Shown here one piece after another: positions 29,752 to 40,867 of a stretch of 64,000 bases of DNA. Under the pieces are notes generated by a model. The model worked only from the letters and a program-made list of their open reading frames with translations, was not told where the DNA came from and ran no database searches. The translations under genes were made by a program, and so were the position numbers. The DNA is from Gammaproteobacteria bacterium (GTDB taxonomy: Bacteria > Pseudomonadota > Gammaproteobacteria > Methylococcales > Methylomonadaceae), in NCBI GenBank assembly GCA_024277935.1, contig JAJRUF010000133.1, positions 1 through 64,000 of the forward strand, written 5' to 3'. Position 1 is the stretch's first letter, and the number at the start of each line of letters is the position of its first letter.

Positions 29752-30464
29752 TTATTCATCATTCCAAAGGCAAACCCCACTGCTTTGCTTTATCGCTTCC
29801 AAACGGTTTCTATGGGCATCACGTTCTTCTGTTGTGCAAGAAATCACTTTTAATTTTGCTCTATCAGATGACAAGCGAACATCACCTTGCTTAGCTACAT
29901 TTTCTGTCTCATTAAAATCCATTAATGAATACTGCCCTCCTGTCATCACCAAATAGACATCGGCTAATATCTCGGCATCTAATAAAGCACCGTGTAATTC
30001 TCGGTGACTATTATCAATTCCAAAACGCTTACACAAAGCATCTAAACTTGCTCTGGCCCCAGGGTATTTATTTCGTGCAAAAGGTAAAGTATCAAACACA
30101 GTGCTATGCTGTTCTACAGTCGTTTTTTGCCTTTTAGTAATGATAATTCATGGTTTAAAAAACCAACATCGAATGGTGCATTATGAATAACCAGTTCAGC
30201 ACCTTCCGTAAAAGCTAAATAATCATCAACAATATCTTGAAAGCGAGGCTTATCTTGCAAAAATTCATTTGTGATTCCATGCACTTCAATAGCACCCGCA
30301 TCAATTTCTCGGTCAGGGTTTAGATACACATGAAAAGTATTTTTAGTTAATCGCCTATCAATTAGTTCAACACAGCCAATCTCAATTATTTTATGCCCTT
30401 CACGAGGATTTAGTCCTGTTGTTTCGGTGTCTAATACGACTTGTCTAACTGGAGATTTACTCAT
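29752..30464 (-). pseudogene. dnaQ: DNA polymerase III epsilon subunit, split by a 1-nt frameshift
   Basis: N-part VVLDTETTGLNPREGHKIIEIGCVEL...HNAPFDVGFLNHELSLLKGKKRL*; C-part TTVEQHSTVFDTLPFARNKYPGARASLDALCKRFGIDNSHRELHGALLDAEILADVYL in the -1 frame; A6 run at 30123-30128. Confidence 0.88.
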
Positions 30465-31594
30465 AGTTTTTTTACCTGCCAAATAACAAATTTTTTATTA
30501 GCTGCAATTTCTTTACAATTCGAAAACAATCTTTTTAGATTAATAGGGTAGCCTAAATGGCGGTTGCCAATAACCCATAAACTCCCACCTTGTCTTAAGA
30601 CTCTATAAGACTGTTTAAACATGGATATTGCAATTTGGTCACCCACAGTATTTTGTTGATGAAAAGGAGGGTTACAAATGATTAAATCAGCCATCCTTGC
30701 TTCAAATTCAGTTAACCCATCTGTAATATAAAATTCAGCTTTTCTATTAGGGTATGCATGGTTAAAATTTTCTTTTGCTGATGCCACTGCCATATATGAC
30801 TCATCTACAAAATGAATCAAAGTAGCAGGGTGGCTTTCGGCTAACATTAAGCCAACCACTCCATTCCCACAACCAAGGTCGATAATATCGTTTGCTGTTG
30901 TATTTTTAGGTAAATGCTCTAATAAGAACCGAGTACCTATATCTAAACTGGCTCTCGAAAATATATTGGCATGATTACAAATACGATATGAAGTATTTTC
31001 TAAGGTATAGTAGCTAGGGTATGGATTTTTAAATTTTTGCTGTTCAGCCATAACATCAACAAAAATTAAACGTGCTTTTTTCTTTGCCTGAGAGGGCTTT
31101 GTAGGACCAATATATTTTTCCAACATCTTCCAGACATTTGTAGACATTGCTTTCACCATACCGGCAGCCACAATGATAGTATTTTCCGTAATAACCGCTT
31201 GTAAATGGATTAATTGATCCTCTAGTAATGCCAGGGTTTTAGGTATTTTTATCAATACCAGATCAAATGTTTGATTAGGCCAGTTTATAGAGCTGTTTAA
31301 TTGAATTTGACTTTGAGTTATTCCATTTGCTTTAAGGTTTAGTCGAGTTGCTTGTTGAGAGAGCCATGAATCTGAAATAGCAACAAGATTATAGTTATTT
31401 AGAACGGTTACTAATGCTCCAAACTTATCATTTAAAATAAGTAGCCTACTCTCTTCAGCCAAACTTTCTTGCTCAGATACATATTGCAATAAATACTCAT
31501 CAGCAGCATCCCAGGCTCTTAAAGTTTCATTCTTTCTATAAGGTAAGCGTTGTATTTCAAATGTTCCTTGCGGCACATTAAGTAATGTTTCCAT
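30461..31594 (-). CDS. rlmG: 23S rRNA (guanine-N2)-methyltransferase, RlmG-like
   Basis: IDLGCGNGVVGLMLAE; LIICNPPFHQQNTVGDQIAISMF. Confidence 0.85.
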   Translation of the reverse strand: METLLNVPQGTFEIQRLPYRKNETLRAWDAADEYLLQYVSEQESLAEESRLLILNDKFGALVTVLNNYNLVAISDSWLSQQATRLNLKANGITQSQIQLNSSINWPNQTFDLVLIKIPKTLALLEDQLIHLQAVITENTIIVAAGMVKAMSTNVWKMLEKYIGPTKPSQAKKKARLIFVDVMAEQQKFKNPYPSYYTLENTSYRICNHANIFSRASLDIGTRFLLEHLPKNTTANDIIDLGCGNGVVGLMLAESHPATLIHFVDESYMAVASAKENFNHAYPNRKAEFYITDGLTEFEARMADLIICNPPFHQQNTVGDQIAISMFKQSYRVLRQGGSLWVIGNRHLGYPINLKRLFSNCKEIAANKKFVIWQVKKL

Positions 31595-31668
31595 AAACTG
31601 TTAGTCATTTTTTACTGAGTCGCATTATAACGTAGTAAAATAAGCTTTTTTATCAAGAAAATTATATC

Positions 31669-32589
31669 ATGCATATTCAGTGGTACCCCGGTCATATGCA
31701 TAAGGCCAACAAAGAAATCAAACAAGTACTTCCACAGATAAACCTTATCATTGAAGTATTAGATGCTCGCATACCTTTTAGCAGTCAAAACCCGTTACTT
31801 CAATCCTTACGAGGTGATAAACCCTGTATTAGAGTACTTAGCAAAACTGATTTAGCTGACCCCGAAATAACTTTACTTTGGCAAAATTATCTGGAACGCG
31901 AACAAGGCGTTAAAACATTAGCCGTCACTACTCAGCAACCCGAAAAAATTAAACAAATCACCCAACTCTGCCAACGGATGATTCCAGAAAAAGGGAGCAA
32001 TGATAAAACCATAAAAACCATGATTATGGGAATTCCTAATGTGGGAAAATCGACTATTATTAATATTCTTGCTAATCGTATTATTGCAATTACTGGCAAT
32101 GAGCCGGCTGTTACTAAACGTCAGCAACGTATAAAACTAGATAATAATATTGTATTATCTGATACTCCCGGTGTACTTTGGCCTAATGTTGAAAACAAAA
32201 ATAGTAGTTATCGTTTAGCTGTAACAGGGGCTATAAAAGATACGGCTATTGATTATACTGATATTGCTTTTTTTGCTGCTGAATATTTATTAGAATTTTA
32301 CCCTGAGCAGTTAAAAACACGGTTTCAATTAGATTCATTACCCGATAATGAAACTGAACTGATGGAGGCAATTGGTCGTAAACGTGGTTGCTTACGTGCT
32401 GGAAAACAAGTTGATATGGAAAAGACCAGTAAAATACTGGTCTCAGAGTTTCGCGCGGGAACCATTGGCGGTATAAGCTTAGAAAAACCAGAAATAATTG
32501 AACAAGAATTAGCTGAGCTGGCAATAATTCAACAACAAAAAGTGGATAAAAAAACGAAGCGTAAAAAGAAATGGAAGGAATCCAGGTAA
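31669..32589 (+). CDS. ylqF: Ribosome biogenesis GTPase YlqF/RbgA family
   Basis: QWYPGHMHKANKEI; circularly permuted GTPase motifs SKTDLAD, MGIPNVGKSTIIN, DTPGVLWP. Confidence 0.92.
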   Translation: MHIQWYPGHMHKANKEIKQVLPQINLIIEVLDARIPFSSQNPLLQSLRGDKPCIRVLSKTDLADPEITLLWQNYLEREQGVKTLAVTTQQPEKIKQITQLCQRMIPEKGSNDKTIKTMIMGIPNVGKSTIINILANRIIAITGNEPAVTKRQQRIKLDNNIVLSDTPGVLWPNVENKNSSYRLAVTGAIKDTAIDYTDIAFFAAEYLLEFYPEQLKTRFQLDSLPDNETELMEAIGRKRGCLRAGKQVDMEKTSKILVSEFRAGTIGGISLEKPEIIEQELAELAIIQQQKVDKKTKRKKKWKESR

Positions 32590-32624
32590 TCGTCCCACCT
32601 AAAAATCAGCTATGAAAGTAGAAA

Positions 32625-32660
32625 GTAGGATGTGCTGACGCTAGGAAGCGCATCAATTGC
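32625..32660. repeat. Half copy of palindromic family A
   Basis: GTAGGATGTGCTGACGCTAGGAAGCGCATCAATTGC. Confidence 0.6.
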
Positions 32661-32695
32661 GAATGAGCTCACCCCACTCCTACAGTGTTTCGTTC

Positions 32696-33367
32696 CTATT
32701 GGTACTCTGTTGGATCTTCAACCAGCGCCTCTTTAAACCCGACCTTTCGCAATCGACAAGCATCACATATCCCACAAGCACGACCGTCTTTATCTGCTGA
32801 ATAACAAGAAACCGTATGCTGATAGTCAACACCTAAAATAATACCTTGTTTGATAATATCAGCTTTACTTAAATTAATAAGTGGAGCGTGTATTTTAATT
32901 TCTTTACCTTCCACGCCTGCTTTTGTTGCTAGATTAGCCAAAGACTGGAAGGCTTCAATAAAAGCGGGCCTACAATCAGGATAACCTGAATAATCAACCG
33001 CATTAACACCAATAAAAATATCGTGGGCAACTAAAACTTCAGCCCAACCCAATGCAAAGGATAAAAAAATAGTATTTCTTGCCGGTACATAAGTAACAGG
33101 AATACCTTGTTGTGGAGTATTCGGAACAGCAATATGATCATCTGTTAGTGCAGAACCACCAATGGATCCTAAACCTAAATTAATCACTTTATGCATCACA
33201 ACTTGATAGTGTTGTGCAATTTTTTTTGCAGCATTAAGTTCAGCATTATGACGCTGGCCATAATCAAAACTTAAAGCATAACATTGGTAACCTTGTTTTT
33301 TAGCTTGTGCTAAAACAGTAATTGAATCTAATCCTCCTGATAAAAGGATAATAGCTTTCTTTTGCAT
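32696..33367 (-). CDS. queC: 7-cyano-7-deazaguanine synthase
   Basis: [17 protein letters not shown]-terminal Cys motif [20 protein letters not shown]. Confidence 0.95.
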   Translation of the reverse strand: MQKKAIILLSGGLDSITVLAQAKKQGYQCYALSFDYGQRHNAELNAAKKIAQHYQVVMHKVINLGLGSIGGSALTDDHIAVPNTPQQGIPVTYVPARNTIFLSFALGWAEVLVAHDIFIGVNAVDYSGYPDCRPAFIEAFQSLANLATKAGVEGKEIKIHAPLINLSKADIIKQGIILGVDYQHTVSCYSADKDGRACGICDACRLRKVGFKEALVEDPTEYQ

Positions 33368-33377
33368 GTATTATTTT

Positions 33378-34022
33378 TCACTTCCCTTGGGCATCATCCC
33401 AAAGATATTTATGTAATTGAATTTGAAATCGTACAGGTAAATTATCATTAATAATATTTTCAGCCAATAGTGTTGGATTCATTTTACCCATAACGGGGGA
33501 GAATAAAATTTCACAGCGACTCGCTAGATCATATTGCTGAATAATGGCTTTAGACCATTGGTAATCCGTATCATCAGCAATAACAAACTTAAGCTGATCT
33601 GTAGCCGATAAATATTGAATATTTTGGTAAATATTCTTATCCATCTCACCTGAAGCAGGTGTTTTTATATCCATGACCTTAACGGCTCGGTTATCAACCG
33701 AGGAAATATCAATGGCACCACTGGTTTCTAAAGAGACAATATAGCCTTTATCCAAAAGTTGCCTGATCAATTCATGGGAATTAACTTGGGCTAAAGGCTC
33801 CCCCCCTGTCACGGTAATATATTTAGCTTTATATTGATCAACTTGGTCAATTATTGCTGGTATCGTCTGTTTTTCTCCGCCCGAAAAAGCATAAGCAGTA
33901 TCACAATAGCGACACCTAAGTGGGCAGCCTGTTAAGCGGATAAATACTGTTGGCAAACCAACGGTATTACTTTCACCTTGTAAAGAATAAAAAATTTCTG
34001 TAATACGTAATAATTTATCCAT
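33378..34022 (-). CDS. queE: 7-carboxy-7-deazaguanine synthase
   Basis: EIFYSLQGESNTVGLPTVFIRLTGCPLRCRYCDTAYAF; VTGGEPLAQ. Confidence 0.95.
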   Translation of the reverse strand: MDKLLRITEIFYSLQGESNTVGLPTVFIRLTGCPLRCRYCDTAYAFSGGEKQTIPAIIDQVDQYKAKYITVTGGEPLAQVNSHELIRQLLDKGYIVSLETSGAIDISSVDNRAVKVMDIKTPASGEMDKNIYQNIQYLSATDQLKFVIADDTDYQWSKAIIQQYDLASRCEILFSPVMGKMNPTLLAENIINDNLPVRFQIQLHKYLWDDAQGK

Positions 34023-34825
34023 TAACGTTGCATTTCTACCATTTGCTGTAGCTTTTTGGTTGCTAAATGCGCAGCTGTTGTCTGTGGGTGAGCCGCTGTG
34101 ATTTGAGTAAAGTAATCTCGCGCTTTCGCCATGTTTTTTTCTTCAAACTCAATATAACCTAATTTTAACAAAGCATCTGGCACTTTTGGACTTCCAGCAT
34201 ATTTCATCACGACTTTAAGAAATGCTGCTTTAGCAGGTTCCATTTCTTGGTTGGCTTTAAAAGCTTCACCTATCCAATATTGTGCATTATCAGCATATTC
34301 GCTAGCTGGAAAATCTGCAATTAATGCATTAAAGGCAGAGATTGCTTGGTTATTATGTCCATTTCTTAATAGTTCATAAGCTTCCTGGTAACGCTGTTTA
34401 TCTGTAATAACAGGCTTTTCTACCATCGTTTTTGCATGACTGACATTTTCCTTCGTTTTAATGACTGAGCTCGTTTGTGCAGCGGTCAAAGAGCTTTCTT
34501 CACCTGCAATATTTTGTGCTTGCCCTTTAACTTTTGTTAGCTCTTGTAAACGTAAATCCAGGTCGGAATAAATATTTCCTTGTCGTTTTTTTAAATTAGC
34601 AATAGTATGGTTTTGCTCTTCAACAACACCTCTAAGCTGCTGAACTTCTACTTGTAATTGTTCTAAGCGACCTAATATTTCATAAATCACATTTGCAGAA
34701 GCTGCTGACCTGCCTAGCCCTGTGCCTTGAGGATAAACAGAGTTATCAACGACCGGTGGTAATACTCTTGAGGCTGCATACACACTGGAACATGAACACA
34801 ACAGCATAAGCATAATCTTTTTCAT
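34022..34825 (-). CDS. ybgF: Tol-Pal coordinator YbgF/CpoB
   Basis: Signal peptide, coiled coil, C-terminal TPRs (YQEAYELLRNGHNNQAISAFNALIADFPASEYADNAQYWIGEA); adjacent to pal. Confidence 0.92.
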   Translation of the reverse strand: MKKIMLMLLCSCSSVYAASRVLPPVVDNSVYPQGTGLGRSAASANVIYEILGRLEQLQVEVQQLRGVVEEQNHTIANLKKRQGNIYSDLDLRLQELTKVKGQAQNIAGEESSLTAAQTSSVIKTKENVSHAKTMVEKPVITDKQRYQEAYELLRNGHNNQAISAFNALIADFPASEYADNAQYWIGEAFKANQEMEPAKAAFLKVVMKYAGSPKVPDALLKLGYIEFEEKNMAKARDYFTQITAAHPQTTAAHLATKKLQQMVEMQR

Positions 34826-35422
34826 TTATTTCACCTGATAAGCAAATTCAACACGACGATTCAGTTGCCAAGAAGCTTCACCTGAACCTTCAGAAGCCGG
34901 TTTTTCTTCACCATAACTGACAACATCTAATTGCTGATTAGGTACTCCTTGTGCAGTTAGCAATCTATAAACAGACTTAGCACGCTGCTCACCTAAAGCA
35001 ATATTATATTCTCTGGAGCCCTGTTCATCAGTATGCCCTTCTAAAATAACTCGCTGTCCTGGGTGTTGCAGTAGATATTGTGCATGCGCTGCAATAACAG
35101 GGATAAAATCTTGTTGAACCTGACTACTATCATGCTTAAAATAAATAGTCTGCTTTGATAAAAGGTTCGCAGGGTCGCTAAATTCAGAGCCTAAACTGCT
35201 TAATGAATTCATAGCATTAGCCTTTAACTCACTTTCTGTTAAACCCTGTGTTAATAACTGATCCCCAGAAATAGAATTATTATCTAAACCGCTTGTTACC
35301 AGTGTTTCTTGCTCATTTTGTAAACCAGACTCTAGCAGATCACCTTTTTTTTCTTCTGAAGTACAAGCTGTTAAGATCACAGTGCTGATTACAAAAGTTA
35401 ACGCTAATTTATTAAATTTCAT
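34826..35422 (-). CDS. pal: Peptidoglycan-associated lipoprotein
   Basis: Lipobox ILTAC; OmpA-like ILEGHTDEQGSREYNIALGEQRAKSV. Confidence 0.94.
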   Translation of the reverse strand: MKFNKLALTFVISTVILTACTSEEKKGDLLESGLQNEQETLVTSGLDNNSISGDQLLTQGLTESELKANAMNSLSSLGSEFSDPANLLSKQTIYFKHDSSQVQQDFIPVIAAHAQYLLQHPGQRVILEGHTDEQGSREYNIALGEQRAKSVYRLLTAQGVPNQQLDVVSYGEEKPASEGSGEASWQLNRRVEFAYQVK

Positions 35423-35464
35423 TTTTTTAATCTCTTTACTTAAAGTGCTTCAATTTATTAAAGC

Positions 35465-36766
35465 TTAATGTGACCAAGCGGGTTCACGAACATTTCCTCT
35501 ATCAAAAGTAAAACTTTGGTGCATTCTACCATCAGCAGAGACAGCAGATAAAATGCTCTTTCCTGCTTTTTTGGCTGCATATAACACCATATCACCATTT
35601 GCCGAAAAACTAGGAGATTCATCAAATTTTCCTTCTGTTAATACATTGAGTGTATGAGTTGCCATATCCAATATAGCTATTCTATAATCGCCCTTATTGG
35701 CATGAACCATAACCACACTTTTGCCATCAGCGGAAAACTGCCCCCGGGCATTATAATCTCCATCAAAAGTCAAGCGGCTAGACCTTCCCCCTTGAGAGGA
35801 AATCAAATATAACTGTGGTTTGCCGCCCCTATTAGAGGTATAAATAATTGATTGTCCATCAGGTGACCATGAAGGCTCAGTATCAATAGCATAGCTTTTT
35901 GTCAGCCTCAATAATTGTTTATTCTGTAAATTTAAAATAAAAATATCAGGACTGCCTTCTTTAGATAAAGTTAAAGCTAATTTTGTACCATCAGGTGAGA
36001 AAGCAGGCGCGCCATTAATACCTTTATAAGAAACTAATTTAGTTCTTTTACCATCCGCTAGACGCTGTATATAGATTGCCGATTTTTTATGTTCAAATGA
36101 AACATAAGCTATTTTTTTTCCATCAGGTGACCAACTGGGTGACATTAAAGGCTCCCATGATGAAGCAATGGCTCTTGGGTTAAATCCATCGGCATCAGCG
36201 ACTAACAATTTGTATAACTTTCTTTTACCAGGTCCCATTCTTGTTGTTGCAATATAGGCAATACGACGACTAAAATCACCTTTTTTACCGGTTAATTTTT
36301 GATAAACCAAATCACTAATATGATGAGCTGTTCGTCTTAATTCATTTTTTTTAACGCTTAGGCGATAACCCAGCAGACCTTCCTGTTTGTTGACATCAAA
36401 CATTTGGAACTGCACTTCATACTGCCCCAACACTTCATTTACACTACCAACAACTAAATAATCCTGGCCCAAAGCTTGCCAGTTTCTAAAGTTAACTCTA
36501 TCCCCTGTTGTCGGTTTAGTCAGCATATCACGTTCATTTAAAGCTTTAAATAATCCGCTACGAGTCAAATCAGCACTAATAATGGGTGCTAATTTAATGG
36601 CTAACCCTGATGTTGCTGAACCTTGATAAGAAAAAGGTGCAATAGCTAAAGGAATCGCAGACTCAACGCCTTTAGTAATTTCTATGGTTAATTCAGCATG
36701 CGCTAAAGGAGAGAGCAGTGAGGCTAAACCAATAAGACACAATCTTGTTAATAAATTAGCAATCAT
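35465..36766 (-). CDS. tolB: Tol-Pal protein TolB
   Basis: Repeated WSPDG(K/Q) beta-propeller motifs; operon position. Confidence 0.94.
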   Translation of the reverse strand: MIANLLTRLCLIGLASLLSPLAHAELTIEITKGVESAIPLAIAPFSYQGSATSGLAIKLAPIISADLTRSGLFKALNERDMLTKPTTGDRVNFRNWQALGQDYLVVGSVNEVLGQYEVQFQMFDVNKQEGLLGYRLSVKKNELRRTAHHISDLVYQKLTGKKGDFSRRIAYIATTRMGPGKRKLYKLLVADADGFNPRAIASSWEPLMSPSWSPDGKKIAYVSFEHKKSAIYIQRLADGKRTKLVSYKGINGAPAFSPDGTKLALTLSKEGSPDIFILNLQNKQLLRLTKSYAIDTEPSWSPDGQSIIYTSNRGGKPQLYLISSQGGRSSRLTFDGDYNARGQFSADGKSVVMVHANKGDYRIAILDMATHTLNVLTEGKFDESPSFSANGDMVLYAAKKAGKSILSAVSADGRMHQSFTFDRGNVREPAWSH

Positions 36767-36768
36767 AT

Positions 36769-37677
36769 TTAAATTATCTTGTCAGGGTTAAAATCAAAAG
36801 TAAATACTCTAAAATGTTTGCTGAACAAGGCTCTATTTTTAGGTACGGGTAATGGTGAGGCTTTACGCACTGCATTTGCAGCCGATCTATCAAAAATACT
36901 ATCCCCACTGCTTTTAACAACTTGAACATCCATTACGTCACCAGTAGGTAATAGTTTTACTCTTATCATACATCTTAAACCTTTATTCGATGTAATAGGA
37001 CGAATCCAACGGCTATTAACGCTTTGTTGAATAGCTGCAGTTATTGAGATCGTCGTTTTCTTATCCTGCGCTATTTGTGCAATTTCTGCTGCCTGTTGTT
37101 TTTTCAATTGTGCCGCTTTTTCTTGAACCTCACGCTGTCTTTTTGCAACTTCTTGCTGTTTTTTTACTAATAATTCGTGTTGTCTTTTTTGTTCAGCTTT
37201 CATCGCTAGTTCAGCTGCTTTTTGTTTTGCTTTCTTTAACTCATCTAAACGTTTTTGAGCGGCCCGCTTTTGCTTTTTGATTTTTGCCAAGCGAGCAGCT
37301 TCTATAACTTTTTGTTTATTTAATTCTTTAAGCCTTTGCTGTTCTTTTAAAGCTAACTTTTTAGCCTTTTTCTCTTCTTGCTGCCTTTTATGTTTAGTTT
37401 CTTGTAAAAGTTTTTGCTCTTTTTTCCGCTTATTTTCTAAATCTTTTTGTTGCTTGTTCTGAGCAATACGTTTACTTTCTGCTTGAGCTTTTAATCGATT
37501 AGCTTCTTGTTGTATTTTCTCATCATCTAAAATGGATGCCTTAATTATTTCTGGTAAAGGTTTTTGCTTAGTTACTTCTGGCTCATCCGCTATATTAATT
37601 CCAAATGCGCCGAATAAAATTAAGTGTAATATTAAAGCAAGCGCAAAGTACAGACCAAATTTTTGAATCATTATCAT
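36769..37677 (-). CDS. tolA: TolA
   Basis: N-terminal TM, long K/E/A/Q coiled coil, C-terminal TolA/TonB-like domain. Confidence 0.9.
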   Translation of the reverse strand: MIMIQKFGLYFALALILHLILFGAFGINIADEPEVTKQKPLPEIIKASILDDEKIQQEANRLKAQAESKRIAQNKQQKDLENKRKKEQKLLQETKHKRQQEEKKAKKLALKEQQRLKELNKQKVIEAARLAKIKKQKRAAQKRLDELKKAKQKAAELAMKAEQKRQHELLVKKQQEVAKRQREVQEKAAQLKKQQAAEIAQIAQDKKTTISITAAIQQSVNSRWIRPITSNKGLRCMIRVKLLPTGDVMDVQVVKSSGDSIFDRSAANAVRKASPLPVPKNRALFSKHFRVFTFDFNPDKII

Positions 37678-37680
37678 CTT

Positions 37681-38106
37681 TTATTGTTCAAACGAACGTG
37701 TCATTAAGCCTACACTCGGTACACCTGCATTTTTTAAAGCAGCCATAACACTCACGACTTTGCCATAGGCAACCGTTAGATCACCTCTAATATAAACAGG
37801 AGTCCCTGGTTTATTTCTTAACACAGCCGCAACACGATAAAGCAAAGCTTCTGCCGTGACCGGCTCATCGTTTTGTTCACCAATATCAATAAAATATTGC
37901 CCTTGTTTATCGACCGAAACAATAATGGGTGTCTGGTCTTTTTGTTCAACAGGCGCGGTATCCGCTTGTGGCAAATCAACATCAACACCTGTTTGGACCA
38001 AAGGTGCTGTAATCATAAAAATAATAAGTAAAACTAGAGTCACATCAATATAAGGTACAACATTGATCTCTGACATTGGTTTGCTACGTTTAACTCGGCG
38101 CGCCAT
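37681..38106 (-). CDS. tolR: TolR
   Basis: MSEINVVPYIDVTLVLLIIFMITAPLVQTGVDVDLPQA. Confidence 0.95.
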   Translation of the reverse strand: MARRVKRSKPMSEINVVPYIDVTLVLLIIFMITAPLVQTGVDVDLPQADTAPVEQKDQTPIIVSVDKQGQYFIDIGEQNDEPVTAEALLYRVAAVLRNKPGTPVYIRGDLTVAYGKVVSVMAALKNAGVPSVGLMTRSFEQ

Positions 38107-38777
38107 TAACTATGCGCCTGTCTCTGTAATAACACTACAAATTCATCCACGAACAGTTCATACCGTCCTGCTAATTTATCGAGCCGTGTAGTAAAAAAGT
38201 TATAACTAACAACGGCAGGGATAGCGGCAAATAATCCAATAGCTGTTGCAATTAAGGCTTCTGCTATACCGGGAGCAACAAGCGATAAAGTAGCCTGTTT
38301 AACATCTCCTAATGCTCTAAACGAATTCATAATTCCCCAGACAGTACCAAATAACCCAACATAAGGACTTGTTGACCCGACCGTTGCCAGAAAAGGTAAG
38401 GTTTCTTCCAAACGGTCTAACTCACGAACCATTGCTATATTCATTACCCTTTGTGCACTTTCAACTTGTATAACTGAATTAGCCCCTTTTTGTTGCATTC
38501 TGGAAAACTCTTTATAACCATCCAAAAATATTTTTTCTATTCCCTCCGCTTCAAATTCACTGTCCGCTATTTGTTTATATAATACGGTTAAATCCTGGCC
38601 AGACCAAAATTCCTGTTCAAACTCATCAGTAACCTGAAAAGCCTGTTTAAATTCTTTACGCTTATAAAAAATAAAAGTCCAGGAAATAACAGAAGCTACC
38701 AATAAAATAAACATGACAAATTGCACAACAAAGCTAGCATTTGTAATTAGGTGAAAAACTGAATAATCGTTATTCAT
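38106..38777 (-). CDS. tolQ: TolQ
   Basis: FLATVGSTSPYVGLFGTVWGIMNSFRALG; GIAEALIATAIGLFAAIPAVVSYN. Confidence 0.95.
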   Translation of the reverse strand: MNNDYSVFHLITNASFVVQFVMFILLVASVISWTFIFYKRKEFKQAFQVTDEFEQEFWSGQDLTVLYKQIADSEFEAEGIEKIFLDGYKEFSRMQQKGANSVIQVESAQRVMNIAMVRELDRLEETLPFLATVGSTSPYVGLFGTVWGIMNSFRALGDVKQATLSLVAPGIAEALIATAIGLFAAIPAVVSYNFFTTRLDKLAGRYELFVDEFVVLLQRQAHS

Positions 38778-39169
38778 AGTAATTGTTGTAATAAATTATC
38801 GGGGATAGCTTTCGGCTTCATGCTTACTGCATCTAAACAGGCTATGCGTATATTTCCTTTACACAACACAATGCCATCACGTGTAATCATTTGTGCAAAA
38901 TTTAAACTCACTTTTTTTGCTTGTATAACCTGGGCTGTTGCTTCAAGAACATCGTTAAAGCGAGCAGGTGTTAAATAATCCAGTTGAACTGCTCTGACCA
39001 CAAAAATAACCTTTTGTTCAGCAATTAACTTATCTTGCTCAAAACCTTTATCCCGAAGCATTTCAGTTCTGGCTCGTTCAAAAAATTTTAAATAGTTTGC
39101 ATAAAATACCACGCCACCCGCATCGGTATCTTCATAGTAAACCCTGATGGGCCAATGGAATATTGTCAT
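38774..39169 (-). CDS. ybgC: Tol-Pal-associated acyl-CoA thioesterase
   Basis: RVYYEDTDAGGVVFYANYLKFFERARTEMLR. Confidence 0.95.
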   Translation of the reverse strand: MTIFHWPIRVYYEDTDAGGVVFYANYLKFFERARTEMLRDKGFEQDKLIAEQKVIFVVRAVQLDYLTPARFNDVLEATAQVIQAKKVSLNFAQMITRDGIVLCKGNIRIACLDAVSMKPKAIPDNLLQQLL

Positions 39170-39236
39170 TTTAACAACCGGTTTTTTTGTAAAATAATGG
39201 AGGCAAGTGTCCCATAAATAAAAATTACAGAGAAAA

Positions 39237-40271
39237 CTATTTAAAAAGATCAGAACTTTCTGCTTCTTGCTCTGGTATTTTTAATCCAAAATGCAGATAT
39301 GCTTTTTGAGTCACTACACGGCCTCTAGGCGTTCGCATTAGAAAACCTTGTTGCAATAAAAAAGGTTCTAGTACATCTTCAATTGTGCCCCGCTCTTCAC
39401 TAATAACTGCCGCCAAAGTATCTAGCCCTACGGGGCCACCTTCAAAATTATCAATCATTGCTAATAGTAACTTTCTGTCTAAAGAGTCAAAACCATTATT
39501 ATCAATTTTTAGCATTTTCAAAGCTAGAGCGGCAATATCACTAGAAATAACACCATTTCCTTTTACTTCTGCATAATCTCGCACTCGACGTAGCAATCGA
39601 TTAGCAATTCTAGGTGTTCCACGCGAACGTCTAGCAATTTCATCTGCACCCGTTGGCTCAATACTAATACCTAATACTTTTGCAGAACGAGTCACTATAG
39701 TTGATAATTCTTTGACAGAATAAAACTCTAGCCGTTGAACAATACCAAAGCGGTCTCTTAAAGGTGAGGTAAGCAATCCTGCACGCGTTGTTGCCCCCAC
39801 TAAAGTAAAGGGTGGTAAGTCTAATTTTATTGACCTTGCTGCCGGTCCTTCACCAATCATAATATCAATCTGATAATCTTCCATAGCGGGGTATAGAATT
39901 TCTTCGACCGCTGGACTTAAGCGGTGAATTTCATCAATAAAGAGTACATCATGAGCTTCAAGATTAGTTAATAGTGCAGCTAAATCGCCCGCCTTATCTA
40001 AAACCGGCCCTGAAGTTTGACGAATATTAACCCCCATTTCTGTGGCAATAATATTAGACAGTGTCGTTTTGCCTAGCCCGGGCGGCCCAAAAATCAGTAC
40101 ATGATCTAAAGCTTCACTTCGTACGGTGGCCGCTTTAATAAAAATTTCCATCTGTAAACACAATTCTTCCTGGCCTATATAATCCGCTAAACGCTTAGGC
40201 CGAATCGCTCTATCTTGACGCTCTTCATCAGTAGAACCCGCTGCTGAAATCAAGCGATCACTTTCAATCAT
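39237..40271 (-). CDS. ruvB: Holliday junction helicase RuvB
   Basis: [45 protein letters not shown]. Confidence 0.97.
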   Translation of the reverse strand: MIESDRLISAAGSTDEERQDRAIRPKRLADYIGQEELCLQMEIFIKAATVRSEALDHVLIFGPPGLGKTTLSNIIATEMGVNIRQTSGPVLDKAGDLAALLTNLEAHDVLFIDEIHRLSPAVEEILYPAMEDYQIDIMIGEGPAARSIKLDLPPFTLVGATTRAGLLTSPLRDRFGIVQRLEFYSVKELSTIVTRSAKVLGISIEPTGADEIARRSRGTPRIANRLLRRVRDYAEVKGNGVISSDIAALALKMLKIDNNGFDSLDRKLLLAMIDNFEGGPVGLDTLAAVISEERGTIEDVLEPFLLQQGFLMRTPRGRVVTQKAYLHFGLKIPEQEAESSDLFK

Positions 40272-40867
40272 CTTGCCGCTGTTCCTTGTAAGGCAAGTTT
40301 TATAATATCTTCACAAGTTTTATGTTCTTGGGCAATATTCTGTACCATCTTACTGGCATCCTGCGGCTTATAACCTAAAGCACATAATGCGCTTATCGCT
40401 TCTTGCTTTGGGTTTACCTGTAATTGAGTAGCAACACCTTGGTTTAAATCTGCAGAACCATTGGTATCAGGTAACCTATCCCTCATCTCAATAACCAGCC
40501 GTTCAGCTGTTTTCTTGCCTATACCGGGTAAACGTACTAAAGCTTGCACATCATTATCATGAATACAACGATGAAATTCTTCCGAGCTTTGTCCAGAAAG
40601 AATAGTCAGTGCTAATTTAGGCCCTACACCATTCACTTTAATTAAGGCTCTAAACATTTTACGGTCAGGTTCGGTGGAAAATGCAAATAGAATATGTGCA
40701 TCTTCTCTAATCACTAAATGGGTAAAAAGTAACACTTCTGAACCTAAAGCAGGCAAATCATAAAATGTGGTCATCGGTGCTTCCAGCTCATAGCCCACAC
40801 CCTGTACGTCAAGTACTAATTGAGGCGGTGTTTTAGAATATACTTTACCTTTAATAAACCCTATCAT
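40268..40867 (-). CDS. ruvA: Holliday junction protein RuvA
   Basis: [27 protein letters not shown]; Hh[21 protein letters not shown]. Confidence 0.96.
   Translation of the reverse strand: MIGFIKGKVYSKTPPQLVLDVQGVGYELEAPMTTFYDLPALGSEVLLFTHLVIREDAHILFAFSTEPDRKMFRALIKVNGVGPKLALTILSGQSSEEFHRCIHDNDVQALVRLPGIGKKTAERLVIEMRDRLPDTNGSADLNQGVATQLQVNPKQEAISALCALGYKPQDASKMVQNIAQEHKTCEDIIKLALQGTAAR

Noticed and set aside
37044-37462. Plus-strand ORFs of 78 and 61 aa
   Set aside because: Antisense to the low-complexity coiled-coil region of tolA.
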